A stretch of DNA of 64,000 nucleotides from Lepeophtheirus salmonis (Eukaryota; Arthropoda; Copepoda; Siphonostomatoida; Caligidae), in assembly GCF_016086655.4 (NCBI RefSeq), contig NC_052138.2, positions 38,607,319 to 38,671,318 on the forward strand. The letters are read 5' to 3'. The notes below the pieces were generated by a model, which was given only the letters and a program-made list of their open reading frames with translations, was not told where the DNA came from and ran no database searches. The position numbers were made by a program, and so were the translations under genes. Below, one piece after another: positions 35,622 through 49,005 of the stretch; position 1 is the stretch's first letter, and the number at the start of each line of letters is the position of its first letter.

Positions 35622-36670
35622 TATTAAATCAGTTGAAGGTAATTGATAGGTCCTTTCCAAGCCAAGTAAATGATGAGATGATGAAGGAAAATCATTAGAA
35701 ATTTAGTATCAATAATACTTTAAAATAAATATAGTTAGCATTTATTCCAATATGTTGTAAATACAGCTGATACGTACGCATCTACTTAATTTAATTTAAC
35801 TACAAATAATGATGTCAAAGTCGATTAATTCTTTCAGATGATATAAATAAATATTTCTACACCTTCATTTCTGTACTTGCAAATATTTATAAGTTATCTC
35901 TTTAATCAATCATTTATTTCCATTGTAGTTGCAATGAAAGGGATTTCAATATAATTGGAAAAAGGATGTAAGAAAATATGTTAAATTCCATATGGGGATC
36001 GGGATTTATCAAATCATCGAATAAATATTGCCAGTAGTAGTATTCAATATCTTTGATTTAGGTTACTTTTTTTAAATATTGTAGATATAAACAAAGGTTG
36101 GAGAAGGAAGTAGTAAGTACCACGATACTTGATGATATTATTTGTGACTTGGGTCATCGAAATAAGTGAAGCAAAAGAAGCTTTTTTTAATCTATGTTCG
36201 CTTTTTAAACGTAAAATATATTTAAATTTTAAGTTAAAGAAGTCAATTCAATAGTAGAATTTGTCCCTCCTGAATATTAACGTTTGTTCACATTGTCATG
36301 TATGTATCTTTTTTGATTTTGTATCAGTATTATGCAATAATAATTAATAGAAGGTATATCTGTCTTCTGGAAAAGTATATCATACAAACAAGGTTACACA
36401 GAAATACATCAATGACAAATTAGTACCAAAAGAGATTTGGATACTTAATAAATATCATCTTGAGATATATAATCAAGATGTATTTTACTAAAAGATAAAT
36501 ATAAAATGGCATAAAAACAATTAAACTAATTAAAACAGATACATTTACAAATATTAAAAAGCCCATAATGTCTATATATAAGAGATGAATTAAGTACTCA
36601 TTATTTAAAATACAACACGTTGTCTCACGCAAAGTTTCTCATTAATTGTCTTGCAACCTTTGATATTTCT
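35622..36670. other. Tail of split gypsy frame, then AT-rich sequence
   Basis: The first 70 bases continue the gypsy protease frame interrupted at 31460 (VLNQLKVIDRSFPSQVND). The rest shows no recognisable coding sequence. Confidence 0.45.
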
Positions 36671-36674
36671 TCAG

Positions 36675-36870
36675 CTACCTAATTCACTAAACCTTAATCC
36701 CTTGGATTCCATTATGTGGAGCATCATGGAGTCTAATGACTGGCCTACCAACCCAGTGATGAATGGGCCAAAGTAGAACAACATGCACAACGCCACAGTG
36801 AAATTCGTCTGTGACAAGATTAGGCCATGTATTGAGACTTTTATTGCTACCAAAGCTTGGAATTTTTGAG
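36675..36870 (+). pseudogene. mariner transposase C-terminal fragment
   Basis: The plus strand reads LPNSLNLNPLDSIMWSIMES, the mariner 'PPsSPDLNPLDy.mWs.lE' block, then NATVKFVCDKIRPCIETFIA before stops. Only this C-terminal segment remains. No terminal repeats were seen. Confidence 0.6.
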
Positions 36871-36989
36871 AAAAATTCCAAAGGGAACAGTTGAAAAATA
36901 AAAGTTGTGGTAATTTTTTTAATTAAATGCATAAATTTTCTCTCAAAACTTGTTTTTGTATGAACATTTGTTTTGGTTCGCCCTTTACA

Positions 36990-38489
36990 CACATATATAT
37001 ATATAATTAACTCAGGTCTTAATCATAAATAAACCTAAACTATTAATGAATACTTACTCATAAGAAATTATATATTTATATCTCAACGAGAAAAGAACCA
37101 ATCAAAATTATTGTCAGTAGTCTCAAATTCTTTAATACCAAATTTAAAATCTATGTGAACATAGATTTTACATTTATTATATCAAATGAGGCAAAGCATG
37201 AGGCTAATAAGACGTAAGGCGTTGAGCATGCAACAAATAATATTTAATGTTTCAGAAAATTTCTTTCTTGTGTATATCTATAAATAATTAACTTTTGTGA
37301 TTTTTTTAAAGTCTAACTAGGATAAATCAAGGCCAAGCCAATTCTAGAAGACTGATTCCCTTCCTACAATAAATACCATTTTCTTGAATGAGTTATTTAG
37401 TCTAGTCAACGAGGTTAAACTTAAGAATTTTATTTCTTAGAGCAGTAAGATTTGAATAGTCTGAATAAAATTTATTGAGATCAAGATTTAACATTAAAAA
37501 GTGACCAATTTTTTCATTCAGACCATAAGCATTTATTAAACGGAAATTCATAGCACTTGAAGAAATTCAAATTCTACACCAATCGCATTTGTAAGAGAAT
37601 TTTTAACACAGGAAACATTTTTGATTTTCTTTGAGTTCCATCATAGGAAAAAAAGAAAAGAAACGGATTTAGACTCGTGTGTTATTCCCGATACTTGATT
37701 CATTGTATACTGTTATTTATTATCATTATATGTGGTTTATGTTGGCAATTATGAGTACAGAGATACATATGACAATAATTAAACACATGGAAACAACATC
37801 AGTATTATACCAATGAACATCATTCTCGCTGTAATGAAATTGCCAAATCATCACGGACAAAGGCATATATACTATGGTACCATTTTATTCAGTTTATTTA
37901 GGCACTTACATATTTGATTTACTTATTTTCAGCATAATATTCAATGTTATAACAAAACGTAATAAACATTTTGTGACCATTTCTTTTTTTTATATATTAT
38001 TTGTTTAATATACTAAACGTAGACCTGACTTAAAAACTTTCAATTTATAATTTCTCAGTTGCCTCTATTTATGTGGCACTTCTTCATAGCTGTATTTCTA
38101 TTTATCGACGTTAATTTTATTACTAATCTTGCTATTTATTTTGTTTTTCCTTATTAATTAAATAATAATTAAATTGATATGCAGACGACTCAATCATTTT
38201 CCTTATTTCTATAACTGAATTAGTTGCATATTACTTTCTCAGTAGTTGTCTGTCTCAAACTATAGGTATATTGAGGAGATAATAATAATTAAGGAATGGT
38301 TCTATAATATAGATTGAATACTTTTAAATACCCAGACTATTCATCCAAAATTTTGTACTGAAATTCAACTTTAATGAATTATTTATATGTAATGCCATTC
38401 ATTTGTTCTAATCTTATTAAGTTCCCATTATTTTACTCTGTTGAATCATTTTTGCTCAAAAATTACCAAATTAATATTATTTTCAAATC
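36990..38489. other. AT-rich stretch, nothing recognised
   Basis: No gene or organised repeat was seen before the CAGGGG-family element. Confidence 0.45.
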
Positions 38490-39032
38490 CAGGGGCGTTT
38501 GCACGGGATGAGCTGAAGAGGTAACAGCGCCTCCCCAATTCAGGAATTGTTTTTTGGTCAGAATAAAAAAATTATACCCGAAAATAGGGGCAAAATTTTT
38601 AACAAAAACAAAGTAAAGCAAAAAATTGGATTTTTTAATTTTTATGAGCAGCTGTTGATTTTTGATATTTTTTTCCAAAAATTAAATTCATTGCCAGCAG
38701 ATTTTTGAATTTTTTTTCCAAAAAAATTTCAAAACCCATACTCTCCCCCGCTGATGGGAAATAGTTAATAGGTGTAGATTTTTGAAAAAATTTAATATTT
38801 GAATCTTTTTCAAAAAAAATTGAATCTTTCAAATTTAATTTTTGAAATTTTCTTCCAAAAAAATAAACTTTCTTGCGTAGCTATAGACTTCTGACACTTT
38901 TTTCCATAAAATTATATTTATTGTGAACAATTGTAGATTTTGAAATTTTTTCGAAAAAAAAAAAAAAAAATCCAAAAACCAAGGCCTCCCTCAAAAAAAA
39001 TATATATATATATATTCCTGTGGACGCCCCTG
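38490..39032. mobile_element. Non-autonomous element, CAGGGGCG family, copy 2
   Basis: Starts CAGGGGCGTTTGCACGG and ends CCTGTGGACGCCCCTG, an imperfect inverted pair of hAT type. The inside is built from repeated 50-60 bp modules of the form AGCTGTxGATTTTTGAAATTTTTTTCCAAAAAATT. This copy (543 bp) is the largest of the family here. No flanking 8-bp duplication could be matched. Confidence 0.65.
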
Positions 39033-39049
39033 GTGGGAAAAGCTGAAAC

Positions 39050-41135
39050 TGGATAGGTCGTCACAATTTTGTATTCGCAACATATGAGTTTTTATTAAAA
39101 ACTATAAACTGTCTTTGGAGATCAAATAAGCTACTTTATTCGAAAAATTTGTGTTCGTAGAATAGACAAATGTTTTAATAGGTATGTGAGACCAAACTTT
39201 TCATCAATGATCTTGTGGAATCTTCAAGGAGACAAACTTGTTAAAAATGAACAAAATTGACTACTAACTCAATTTTAATTTTCTTATAAATGGATATATA
39301 TATCGGAAGGACCTTTTATTTCTCACCATATAGACTAATATAGACCATCATAAGCCGCAGTACATGTTTTGGTAAGTGACTGAGAAAAAATCTTCCAGTC
39401 AATACCCATTAAAAACTTTTAAAGTAACAAAAATGAAAATATCAATAATAATATACATCGTTAATAACTATGAACTGTCTTATGAACAGGCTGGAGATCG
39501 AATAAAGCTACTTTTTCCGAAAAATTTGTGTTTATTAGCATCAACTTATGTTCAAGTAGGTAGCTTAGGCAAAATTTTCCCTCAATAATCACGTTGAATC
39601 ATCACAGAGAACCAATTTTTAAAATTGAAAAATTGACTATTTTCTCAATTTTGATTTTCGTATAAACGGATATAAATATCGAAAAGAGCCTTCATATATC
39701 AAATATAGGACAGCGTAACCCGCAGTACGTGTTCTGATAGATAACAGAGAAAAAATCTTCCAGTCAATGACGATTCAAAACTTTTATTGTAGAAAAATTG
39801 AAAATATCGCTAAAAATATTCATCATTAAAAAGTAGGAACTGTCTTATGGACAGGTCTGGAGATCGAATAAAGCTATTTTTCGAAAAGCTGTTGTTTATT
39901 TGTATCAACTAATGTTTTTGTAGTTAGGTGAGACAAAAAAATTTTCCATCAATGATCATGTTGAATCTTCAAGGTGACAAAATTGTTAAAAATGAAAAAA
40001 ATTGACTGCTTTCTCAATTTTGATTTTCTTATAAACGGGTATAAATATCGAAAATACCTTTTATTTCTAAAATATAGACCATCATAAGAGGCAGTACATG
40101 TTTTGGTAGGTAACTGAGAAAAAATCTTCCAGTCAATCACGATTCAAAACTTTTATTGTAACAAAATTAAAAATATCAATAAAAAGATACATCGTTAATA
40201 ACTAAGAACTATTTTATGAAGAGGTCGGGAGATCAAATGAGCTACTTTTTTCGAAAAATTTGTGTTCATTAGCATCAAATAATGTTCAGGTTGGTAGTTT
40301 AGACAAAATTTTACATCAATGATCATGTTGAATCTTCACAGAGACGAAATTATAAAAAATGAATTGAAAGACTTCATATACAATTTTTATTTTCTTATAA
40401 ACGCATAAAAATATCGAAAAGAGCCTTTATATATCAAATATAGGACAGTATAACCCGCAGTACATGTTCTGGTAGGTAACTTATCAAAATCTTCCAGTCA
40501 ATGACGGTTCAAAACTTTTATAGGTACCATAATTGAAAATATCCATAATAATATACATCATTAAAACTAAGAACTGTGTAATGGACAGGTCTGGAAATCG
40601 AATATAGCGAAAAAATTTCAAAAAATTTTCTCAATAGCATCAACTAATGTTTTTGTTGGTAGCTGAGACAAAACAATTTTCCATCAATGATCATGTTGAA
40701 TCTTTAGGGAGACAAAATTATTAAAAATGAAAAAAATTGACTACTTACTCAATTTTGATTTTCTTATAAACGGATATAAATATCGAAAATACTTTTTATT
40801 TCTGAAATATAGACCATCATAAGAGGCAGTACATGTTTTGGTAGGTAACTGAGAAAAAATTTTCCAGTCAATCACGATTCAAAACTTTTATTGTAACAAA
40901 ATTGAAAATATGGATAATTAGGGATAGGTCTAGACATAGTAGAATAAAGCTCTTTTTTTCGAAAAATTTGTGTTCATTAGCATCAACTAATGTTCTGGTA
41001 GGTATCTGAGACAAAATTTTCCATCAGTGATCATGTTGAATCTTCACAGAGACAAAAAAATTTAAAAAAGAACAAAATTGACTACTTCTTCAATTTTGAT
41101 TTTCTTATAAGCGGATATTAATATTGAAAAGAGCT
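39050..41135. repeat. Satellite array, dimeric higher-order form, about 5.5 dimers
   Basis: Two alternating monomer types of about 183 bp make a 365-bp higher-order unit. Type A is marked by GTCTTATGGACAGGTCTGGA followed by GATCGAATAAAGC (near 39113, 39475, 39842, 40209, 40575, 40921). Type B is marked by TTTTCTTATAAACGGATATA followed by AATATCGAAAA (near 39279, 39656, 40024, 40391, 40752, 41101). Both types then carry TGTTxTGGTAGGTAxCTGAGA followed by a TTCCAxTCAATGA phrase. It is homologous to the monomeric array at 29.4-30.6 kb. Confidence 0.88.
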
Positions 41136-42329
41136 TTCAATAATTTAAACCAACGAAAGTAATTAATTATTTTTACATATATAACATTCCAAGATTTTGA
41201 TGTTTTGATATAAATCATCCTTAACGTAACTTCAATATCCCACAAGGAATAGAATCTCTTGTTCTGAGGATACACAAATTTTATGTACATATGTACTGAA
41301 ATTCGAAAACATGTCCAAAAGATTAACAATGTAGTAGCCCGATAAGATGAGTAATAAATTACTGAAAATAATATCGAATAAAAATTTGAATTGGTCATCA
41401 ATTTCAAGGCTAAGGTTAGTTGCCAGGCTTAAGGGAAATTGCAAAGGTTATTACGATTTTTTAAGATACAGGAGACAAATTAGACATAATAAATTAATAA
41501 GTATCGACCAATAACTAAGTTAATTTTTGGCCGTAATAGGCAACTCAAAAATTTATAGATAGGGAATTAGGAGCAAAGAATAGTCTATATTAAAAACAAG
41601 ATGAAAAAAAAATTTGTGTATCGCTAAGGGAAATTATCTGGAAAAATAATAAGATGATTTATAACGGCAGGTTGTGCGATTATTTCATTATAAACCTTTA
41701 ATACATTCTGAGTATATTGTCTTCATCGAATAATTCTTAATTATTTTTTTCGGTCCTCATGGAGCAAATTTATCATTTTCATAGAAAAACAGTCTTTCAT
41801 CATTTACAAAAAATTGTTTAGTACTCATTAGCTCGATTTTTGGCAGTTGGGATGGGTCTATAGGGCATTGACGCATACTTAAATTTTAAATTTACACACC
41901 TCATAATTAAAACTAAAGATATTTCGTCTCTTTGATCGAAAGTGTTAATGATAAAACTTCAACAACTTAAATGACTACGTTATTTAAGTTATTTTAGTAA
42001 CCATAATAGACCGATAAGAACCGTATCCTAGAAAGGACAAAGTTAATCAAGTCCAGACTGATAGTCTTTTTAGTTTTTTAGACCCATGCAACACTATACG
42101 CAAATATCAATTTTTTGAAACACCACAAATGAGGTCAATAAATTATTTTTTGTTATTTCCCCTTATTTTGTACACAGTAGAAATTCTTACAGACTGTTTA
42201 GTTAGTTAAGTAATGTTCTATGGAGTAATATTCAAAGCTCCTAGCGGACAAAGAAAAGTTACCGCTACCATCCACAAATATTGATATACTTGTGAACCTA
42301 GGGAAGCACCTTTGCTTGCGAAATCATCA
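41136..42329. other. AT-rich stretch, nothing recognised
   Basis: No gene or organised repeat was seen. Confidence 0.4.
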
Positions 42330-42545
42330 AGTTATTTCTGAAAAAAAAAAATAATAATATTTGTAATTTTTTTTTAATAAATTTAATTTTGCAATTTTTT
42401 TCCAAAAAAATTAACATTTTGTTAATAGCTATGGATTTTTTCCTAAAGATTTTAATTTTTGGATTTTTCAAAAACAAATTCCAAAAACCAAGACCCCCGC
42501 TTCAAAAAAAAAAATATTTATATAATTCTGTGGACGCCCTGTGCA
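42330..42545. mobile_element. CAGGGGCG-family element, right-hand part, copy 3
   Basis: Ends in ATTCTGTGGACGCCCTG and carries the family's TTTTTCCAAAAAAATTAA modules and the AAAAACCAAGACCCCCGC phrase shared with copy 2 (AAAAACCAAGGCCTCCCTC). The left terminus is not identifiable. Confidence 0.5.
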
Positions 42546-44895
42546 AGTTGCACATAAATAACAAAAATGCAATGGTACAGCACCACAAGTATAGTCTAAT
42601 GCAGAAGTACTGAGTATAGTATGGGAAAAAGGAGTACTTTAAAAAAATCAATTTTCGTATTTGTTAGTCTTCAGAGCCAAAATTTACTGTCTAAAGGTGG
42701 GCTAACTGTGCTCCGTACTATTTTTCCTAGGGAAATTTTGCCTTAAAGCAATTTAGTCTCATAGATATTTCGCCTTAACATATAAATAAATGAGGTTTAT
42801 ACGTCATTATTATTTATTTTGGTTAAAACAAATGCTCCCATTGAATTTTTATTTAAAAAAACATAATGTTTATTTCTATAAAATGAATTAAATATTTGTT
42901 TTATGTTGGAATAATGTTGGAAGTATGCTCCTGCCTCATAATGTACTTTTTTGTCAATCCATGAGTATTAATTAACAAGAGTAATTGATCGTGTCTAATT
43001 ATAATTAATTCCAGAGAAGTTAATAGCATTTCATCTAATGTAATAATTGCCGTGCTTAGTTATATTTTCTATTATGCTAATGTTATTGCCTATTTTTTCT
43101 GTGGTTCGAATTCATTACATAGTAAGATTTTAAAGGAGTCAGCATTGAAGTTTTGGGGCATAATTGTATTTGGTCCTCACCAATATTGGCGCAAGGGTGT
43201 CTGGTAGATTACACCCTATACATAGGACATATTAATTAATTAATATATTACTTAAACATGAAAAATTCAACAATTGCATCCCCAATCTTTGTCCCATCCA
43301 CATAGCCATAGAACCCCAGGATTTTTTTTTAACAAAATATAACTATTTAACGTCCTAATTTTAAATTTCACTTGTAATTTTGTCATATTTAGTTCTCTTT
43401 TTTTTTTTAATTTTGGCAAAAAAATTATTTTACTAACATTCAGGAACTGAATTTTGATTACCTTTGACTTTTTTAAGAATGATTTTGGTCACTCAACCTT
43501 GTACAAGCTAGTGACCCCTTTTTCACGATCCAGTTAAGTCATTTTTGATTTTTTTTTTTCGGGAAAAATGATATTTTTATTCGATTTCAGGGAATAGTTT
43601 TGAAAAAGAAAGCCCTAGGGTTTGTACATACCTATATATAAAATTGTAAAAATATGGATTAATTTTTTTAATATTAAAAACAATTTCCGGGACTGCTTGT
43701 GACGACTGCTATCAAGTTGTGATTAATATAATCAGTCCAAGGACCAATTTTTATTGGTTTTTATCACTAACACATGGACTGATAAGTCCCAGACTAAACA
43801 AAAAACAAAAACAAAGTCTTTTTGTTCAAAATTGGTTTTTTTATAAGCCATTGCTTAACTTGAATAGTATTTTTCCCTCATCAACAGCAGTGTAAAATTA
43901 AAAGACAAAATTGGTTTTGATCCATTGTTTTGGAAATAACATAAGTTTCTGTCACACTTTGCACAATAACTCGCAAATTAAGGAACAAATTATCATGACA
44001 TTCTGACAGCTGTCTTTTGGGGTTGGTAATAAATAAAAATAAGGCAAATTAAAAAAAAGCGATCTATGTGTGAAGCCTGTGACTTATTAGACCATGGGTT
44101 ACACCACTTAACCTATTAAAGTTTCATCATTAGTTGCGCTTTGAAGGATCTTGAAAATATCTGATTATGGAAGAGGGTGTGAGTTTGTCTCTTATGGAGT
44201 ATCAGTGGGGGAGGGATTCGGAGTTGATCCATGAACTGAGGGATGACCTCAAATGTAGAACGGATGGATTCTCATTGGCATGTACTCATCCTGTAACGTA
44301 TAACGGATCTTTCTTGAATCTATGATGTACCATAGAAATATAATTACTTTCAGGAATACCTTGTACAGAAGTCATTAAGTGCAAATCCATAATATATCTG
44401 GATTTGACTGTACAATTTTAAAGTGGGTATTTTTTCAAATAATTGATTTTTTTGTGTAGATGGCTAATTCAATTCACACCTTTGTAAAGACAAGATCTCC
44501 TACATATTTTTATAATAACTAACTGTTAATTAGATAATGATAATTATCATTAATTATCATGTTAGTAACAATCAAATTATTTGTTTGAACTATTTGATTT
44601 TTTGGCTATAAATGCCAGTCAAATTTATCCAAAATGACCTTTCTGACTAAAATCTATATTAATAAAGCAATGTTTATATGTACAACTCTTTAAACCAAAT
44701 GAATCCATTTTTGATCTAGAATCAATGTAGCACAGAGCGTGTACACAGGGTTCACTATATATTGTATCATATTTTTGATAAATGAAATAACAATTTACTC
44801 GTATTAATTAAATATTTCATACATCGAGTATGTAAATGTATAGATTTAAATATCTTTATTTTAACTGAGTAAAAAGGATCATTCCTTTAATATAA
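42546..44895. other. AT-rich stretch, no gene recognised
   Basis: Includes a GCC-TT phrase near 42735-42780 resembling the degenerate tandem repeat at 25940. Nothing else could be assigned. Confidence 0.4.
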
Positions 44896-44899
44896 AAAA

Positions 44900-45730
44900 T
44901 AAAAACTTTCCACGTCGAGGTTGCCAGAAGGAAAGGTAGACGCATTAAAGAAATTAACGGCCATGGATCCCAAGCGACCTGTGAGTAATTGAAAAGGTAA
45001 ATATTTAGAACCCTTGTCTATTCGCACTGAGTTCTTCAATCCCCATAAACCTACAGGTAGTTTATTGATCCAGTCTTCTTTTTCTTCCAGTATTCATGGT
45101 AAAAAGCCCAGTCTTAAATGATCTGTGGAAACGTTCTATGAGTCCGTTGGAATCTCAATGATACGAGGTTGTGTTCTTCCTTGCAATCCCAAGTGTCCTC
45201 AAAACACCCATTCATAATGAACTTTGTGTTCCTCAGTCAGACAAAATGGTTTCTAGAACTCTAAAACTCAAAATGCAACCACTCAAAAAATTCATGAAAA
45301 CTCACATTTTTCATGGGAGAGGATCATACCAGCTGTTTAAAGTCTTGATAATACCACGTTCAACGTTTTCCAATACTCATCTATCGACTCCAATGCGACA
45401 AGTATATCATCAAGGTACACAAACACATTTAGAATTCCTCGTAGAATTGATTCGATGAGTCTTTGAAATGTTTGAGCAGCATTTTTAAGACCAAAAGGCA
45501 TCCTCAAATATTTATATAAACCAAATGGCGTAATGATTGAAGCTTAAATCTATCGCCGATAATTTTGGAAAACTTAAATTTGCACCTAATATTTTAAAAG
45601 TATTGCAAATTGTCCTCTCCAAATTTTGTTTTTCGACCAACTTTAATATATAAATCATTCACCCCAGACATGAAGGAAGGACTCCAACAAGGGTCCATCC
45701 ATTTTAATCTTCACAAAAATTGTTAAATAA
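44900..45730 (-). pseudogene. Ty3/gypsy (CsRn1-like) pol fragment: RT joined to integrase
   Basis: On the minus strand, reading leftward: IITPFGLYKYLRMPFGLKNA then AQTFQRLIDSILRGIL and NVFVYLDDILVALESID (about 45555-45395), a good RT with the catalytic YLDD box. After a deletion the integrase end follows: TTSYHSDSNGLIERFHRSF-like sequence (about 45165-45110, frameshifted; the catalytic Glu in GLIERFHRS is retained) and WINKLPVGLWGLKNSVR (about 45070-45020). RNase H and most of the integrase core are missing. The RT block is close to CsRn1/Kabuki-type elements. Confidence 0.75.
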
Positions 45731-46221
45731 ATATATAATATCCTTCGGTATTCTAATGTATACTGCGTTATTATTACATCTATGACGTAAAGGCACCTAT
45801 ATAATTACAATATTTAAGAAAATACAAAGAAAGACAGAGTGATTTATCATCATTTTTGTAAAACAAGGCTGAGTGTTTAATGCTCCTGCTAAACCCTATC
45901 CTTGGAGTTTTCATTGAGCTAAATAACTATTTATTAATTAAATAGAAAAGAAAAACTATTTCGGCAACATTTGTAGTATCTCTAACAAAATGAAAATATA
46001 TGTGCATTAAGGTGTCTCAATATTGAGGAACATAATGCTAAAGAGTAAATAAATTTACTCATGAATGATTAAGTTTTGTCATTGGCTCAGAAAACAAGTT
46101 TGAAGCTATTTCAGCTGGATTGCAATATATTTAGAGGCCTCGAAAAGCAAAGAACTCCTTGGGATTTATTCAAAGGTATGGGGTTATTGAAAAACTATAA
46201 TGGATTACTTTTGTATGATTA
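45731..46221. other. AT-rich stretch, nothing recognised
   Basis: No gene or organised repeat was seen. Confidence 0.4.
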
Positions 46222-46366
46222 CAGGGTTCTCTGCAGGAAGTAGACTGCTAAGCTGTAGCCTCCCACAAAATAAAGAATTTTTACTTTTTACTAGAAAATT
46301 TTAAATCTGAAATTTGATTTATTTTTATTTTTTAAAATCCAAAATCCAATTCTGCAGACGCCCCTG
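46222..46366. mobile_element. CAGGG-family short element, copy 4
   Basis: Starts CAGGGTTCTCTGCAGG, ends CTGCAGACGCCCCTG, 145 bp, with AT-rich interior like copies 1-3. Flanks share GATTA but not in register. Confidence 0.6.
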
Positions 46367-46629
46367 GATTAATTATTACTCTATTTTTTAACTGAGAATG
46401 TCTGTGTTTGAGTCCTCGAATCACAGTCAAACCAATTGATAGTTTTTGTTGAAATTTTTCATCTAAGTTTTTAGGATCATAAAATGGTTTAGATAACAAT
46501 TTATTTGGCCTTAAACACTATGGTGGTCTTAAAATAGCATTTTTCTAAAAACGAATGTTTTGACTAACAAACAACTATTTCATATAAAACAAAAAACAAA
46601 GCCCGTCCAATTTTAAAAATGAGTCTCGC

Positions 46630-46790
46630 TGCATGTTGGTATGAATCATAGCACACTTTTTTTAAAGGAGATTATAAGATTTAGAGAACAACAAATTACA
46701 AGAGAATATAACAAAGAATTTTAATAATTTTATGAAAGATGAGCAATGATAGTTCAACTTGAAAATTTTTTCTTCTTTAAATTTCTTGAT
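46630..46790 (-). repeat. Dispersed repeat, copy 2 (pairs with 25155-25300)
   Basis: Matches copy 1 from GCAT-TTGGTATG through GCACACTTTTTTTAAAGG to GTTCAACTTGAAAA with scattered differences. It overlaps the 3' end of the frame at 46967-46662. Confidence 0.55.
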
Positions 46791-46967
46791 GTCTCGGGTT
46801 AAGTCTAGGACTATACAACCCTGACTGTAAGTACTAATTTGCGACACATCCAAATGTTCAATAGAGTCATTTGTTATCAGATATTGACAATAATTTCTCA
46901 TAATACGTACTAGAGATTGGACGGATCTTGGACCCAGATCTGAAGTACCAAAAGTTCGGGTACCCAA
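46662..46967 (-). pseudogene. Unrecognised minus-strand frame linked to the dispersed repeat
   Basis: A 101-codon frame reading SVQSLVRIMRNYCQYLITND, SIEHLDVSQISTYSQG, CIVLDLTRDIKKFKEEKIF before running into the shared repeat. The first 65 residues look protein-like. The arrangement (frame, then the same repeat downstream) parallels 25155-25710, but I could not align the two proteins by eye. Confidence 0.3.
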
Positions 46968-46990
46968 AATTAAGCCGAGTATTTACGTCT

Positions 46991-47439
46991 CAGGGTGTCT
47001 GCAGAGGGCTTAAAGGGATGTAGCATCCCCCAACCCAATTATAGGATTTTTGCTTTTTTACTAGAAAATTTAATTTTTTGAAATATTTTCTACAAAAAAT
47101 TCAATATCTGAAATTTTCTTCCAAAAAATGTAATGTTTGCTTACCAGCTGTGGAATTTTGATTTTTTTTTGTCCAAAAAATTATTTTTTGTGAATAGCTA
47201 AGCACTTTTGAAATTTTTTCAGATTAGCTATGAATTTTTGAAATTTTAATCCAAAAAATTAAATATTTTAACTTTTTTGTAAATACCTGTGGATGGTTGA
47301 AATTTTTTGACAACAAAAAATTATTTTTTTTAACAGCTGTGGAATTTTGAAAAAAAAATAATATTTGAAATTTTTTTTCAAAATATCTTAATTTTTGATT
47401 TCTTATCATTAAAAAAATCAAAATACAAAGCACTCCTAG
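46991..47439. mobile_element. CAGGG-family element, copy 5
   Basis: Starts CAGGGTGTCTGCAGAGGG, ends AAAGCACTCCTAG (a worn GACGCCCCTG end). The interior has at least five modules such as AGCTGTGGAATTTTGA and TTTTCCAAAAAATT, as in copy 2. Confidence 0.55.
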
Positions 47440-49005
47440 AAAAAGCCCAGATCCGAGAAAATGTGGATCTGTCCTATCTTCTTTCCATACTCAATTTCGG
47501 AGAAAAATCATTTGAGTTGCCTTTGTTTGACAGGCCAACCATCTGTATTGATCTCTATTTATGAAACACTAATAGCCTAAAAGGATGATAATCCATTGCT
47601 TTTATTTTAGACATAGAAATAAAAAGAGAAAATGTAAACATTTGGGTAATTACATATTATATTTCGAGGCACACACTACAAAGATGTTTAATTTTATATA
47701 GGTATGTACAGTGCACACGATGATTAACGGATCTTTTGCCAAAAACGAAACGAAGATATTTAACAGACAACGTAATAAAAAAAAATATAAATGAGGTGAA
47801 TCTTAATTATACTTGCAAGAAAGCTTTTGGCAAAAGTTTTTTATTAAGTTCAAATAGGGTGGACCCTAAATACTGTAAAGAGTTAATTCAATCTCAAAGT
47901 AGAAAAAATTGTGATAAATTACAGGGGGTAGAATTTTGTACAAATAAATTGAAGACAACAATCGAATTTATCTTTGAGTAAAGATCCCAAAACAAATCAA
48001 AAAATTTCTCTCAGTCATCTGAATTCTGAAATATCTGGGACTATACATTGTTATACTATTACCCTTCATTTTGTACCCTTAAAACAATCCCCAAATTAAA
48101 AGTAGGATTAATAAAACTTATATATAAGTGTTTTTATAGACCAACAAGTGTTATTATTGACTCTGTATCTTGTTCTGAACTCGATATATTTCCATTTTTA
48201 GGCTGAAAAATAATAATAAACGACACTCTTCTTTAGACACTTATAACTTATTTATAAAACATAGTGATGCAGAATATCATAGCTGATATTATTGCAAAAT
48301 ATTCAATATATAATTTTTTTTTTTAAATATAAATTTAAAAAATATGCATCCTCAAGGATTTTTGTATTTTTTAGTTAATCCCATATTAAAATATATAGAT
48401 TATCTACTCATCGTGAATGGATCGCTTTATTGTTTCGATCCTGGTATCTCATTCCCAAGAAAGGAGTCCACTCTACTACCTTATGAGGTCTGGTAGTTTT
48501 CCTATGATGAGTTATCGTCCCTGGTGGAATTCGGAGTCCGAATTCGAACATCTCTTGAAAAGGATGATCAAGTTAGGAAGCATGTTCCTGCGATTCCCTC
48601 GATCTTCCTTTCACGAGGAATGAAAGTCAGGATTTTGGCATTGAAATTGGAAAAAATATGATGATAATGAAATTTTTTTGTACAAAATGAGGTTTCCCTT
48701 TGTTTTCGATTGATTGTGATCATAGCTTGCTTATAACAATTATTGATAATTTTTCAAATACAAGAGATGGATAGTTAAGAGATAAATGATATTTATCATT
48801 TTGTTGAAGCTTGGCGTTCCTCTTACATTGTTTTCTTTTTTCTATGCTCAAGTTTTTTCTATTAGGGATCTATTCAACCTCACATAATGTTATAATTTTG
48901 GTTAATAAAAGGTCTGATTCACCTTGTAGTATCTATTGGATGCAAAAACTGGTGTCAATTATGGTATAGGTGGCCATGAGCCGTTCTGATAATGTACACT
49001 TTAAC
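47440..49005. other. AT-rich stretch with two unassigned short frames
   Basis: 47736-47981 (81 codons, Lys/Asn-rich, MPKTKRRYLTDNVIKKNIN..) and 48417-48623 (68 codons, RPWWNSESEFEHLLKRMIK..) are plus-strand frames of some protein-like character. The second is in noticeably less AT-rich DNA and may be a decayed element fragment. No family was recognised. Confidence 0.25.

Noticed and set aside
36671..36992. Minus-strand frames of 60 and 101 codons
   Set aside because: The plus strand carries the mariner LNPLDSIMW block, so these are antisense frames.
29390..41135. Regular repeats considered as a CRISPR array
   Set aside because: Units are 130-187 bp without short identical repeats and unique spacers, and the DNA is eukaryotic; this is satellite.
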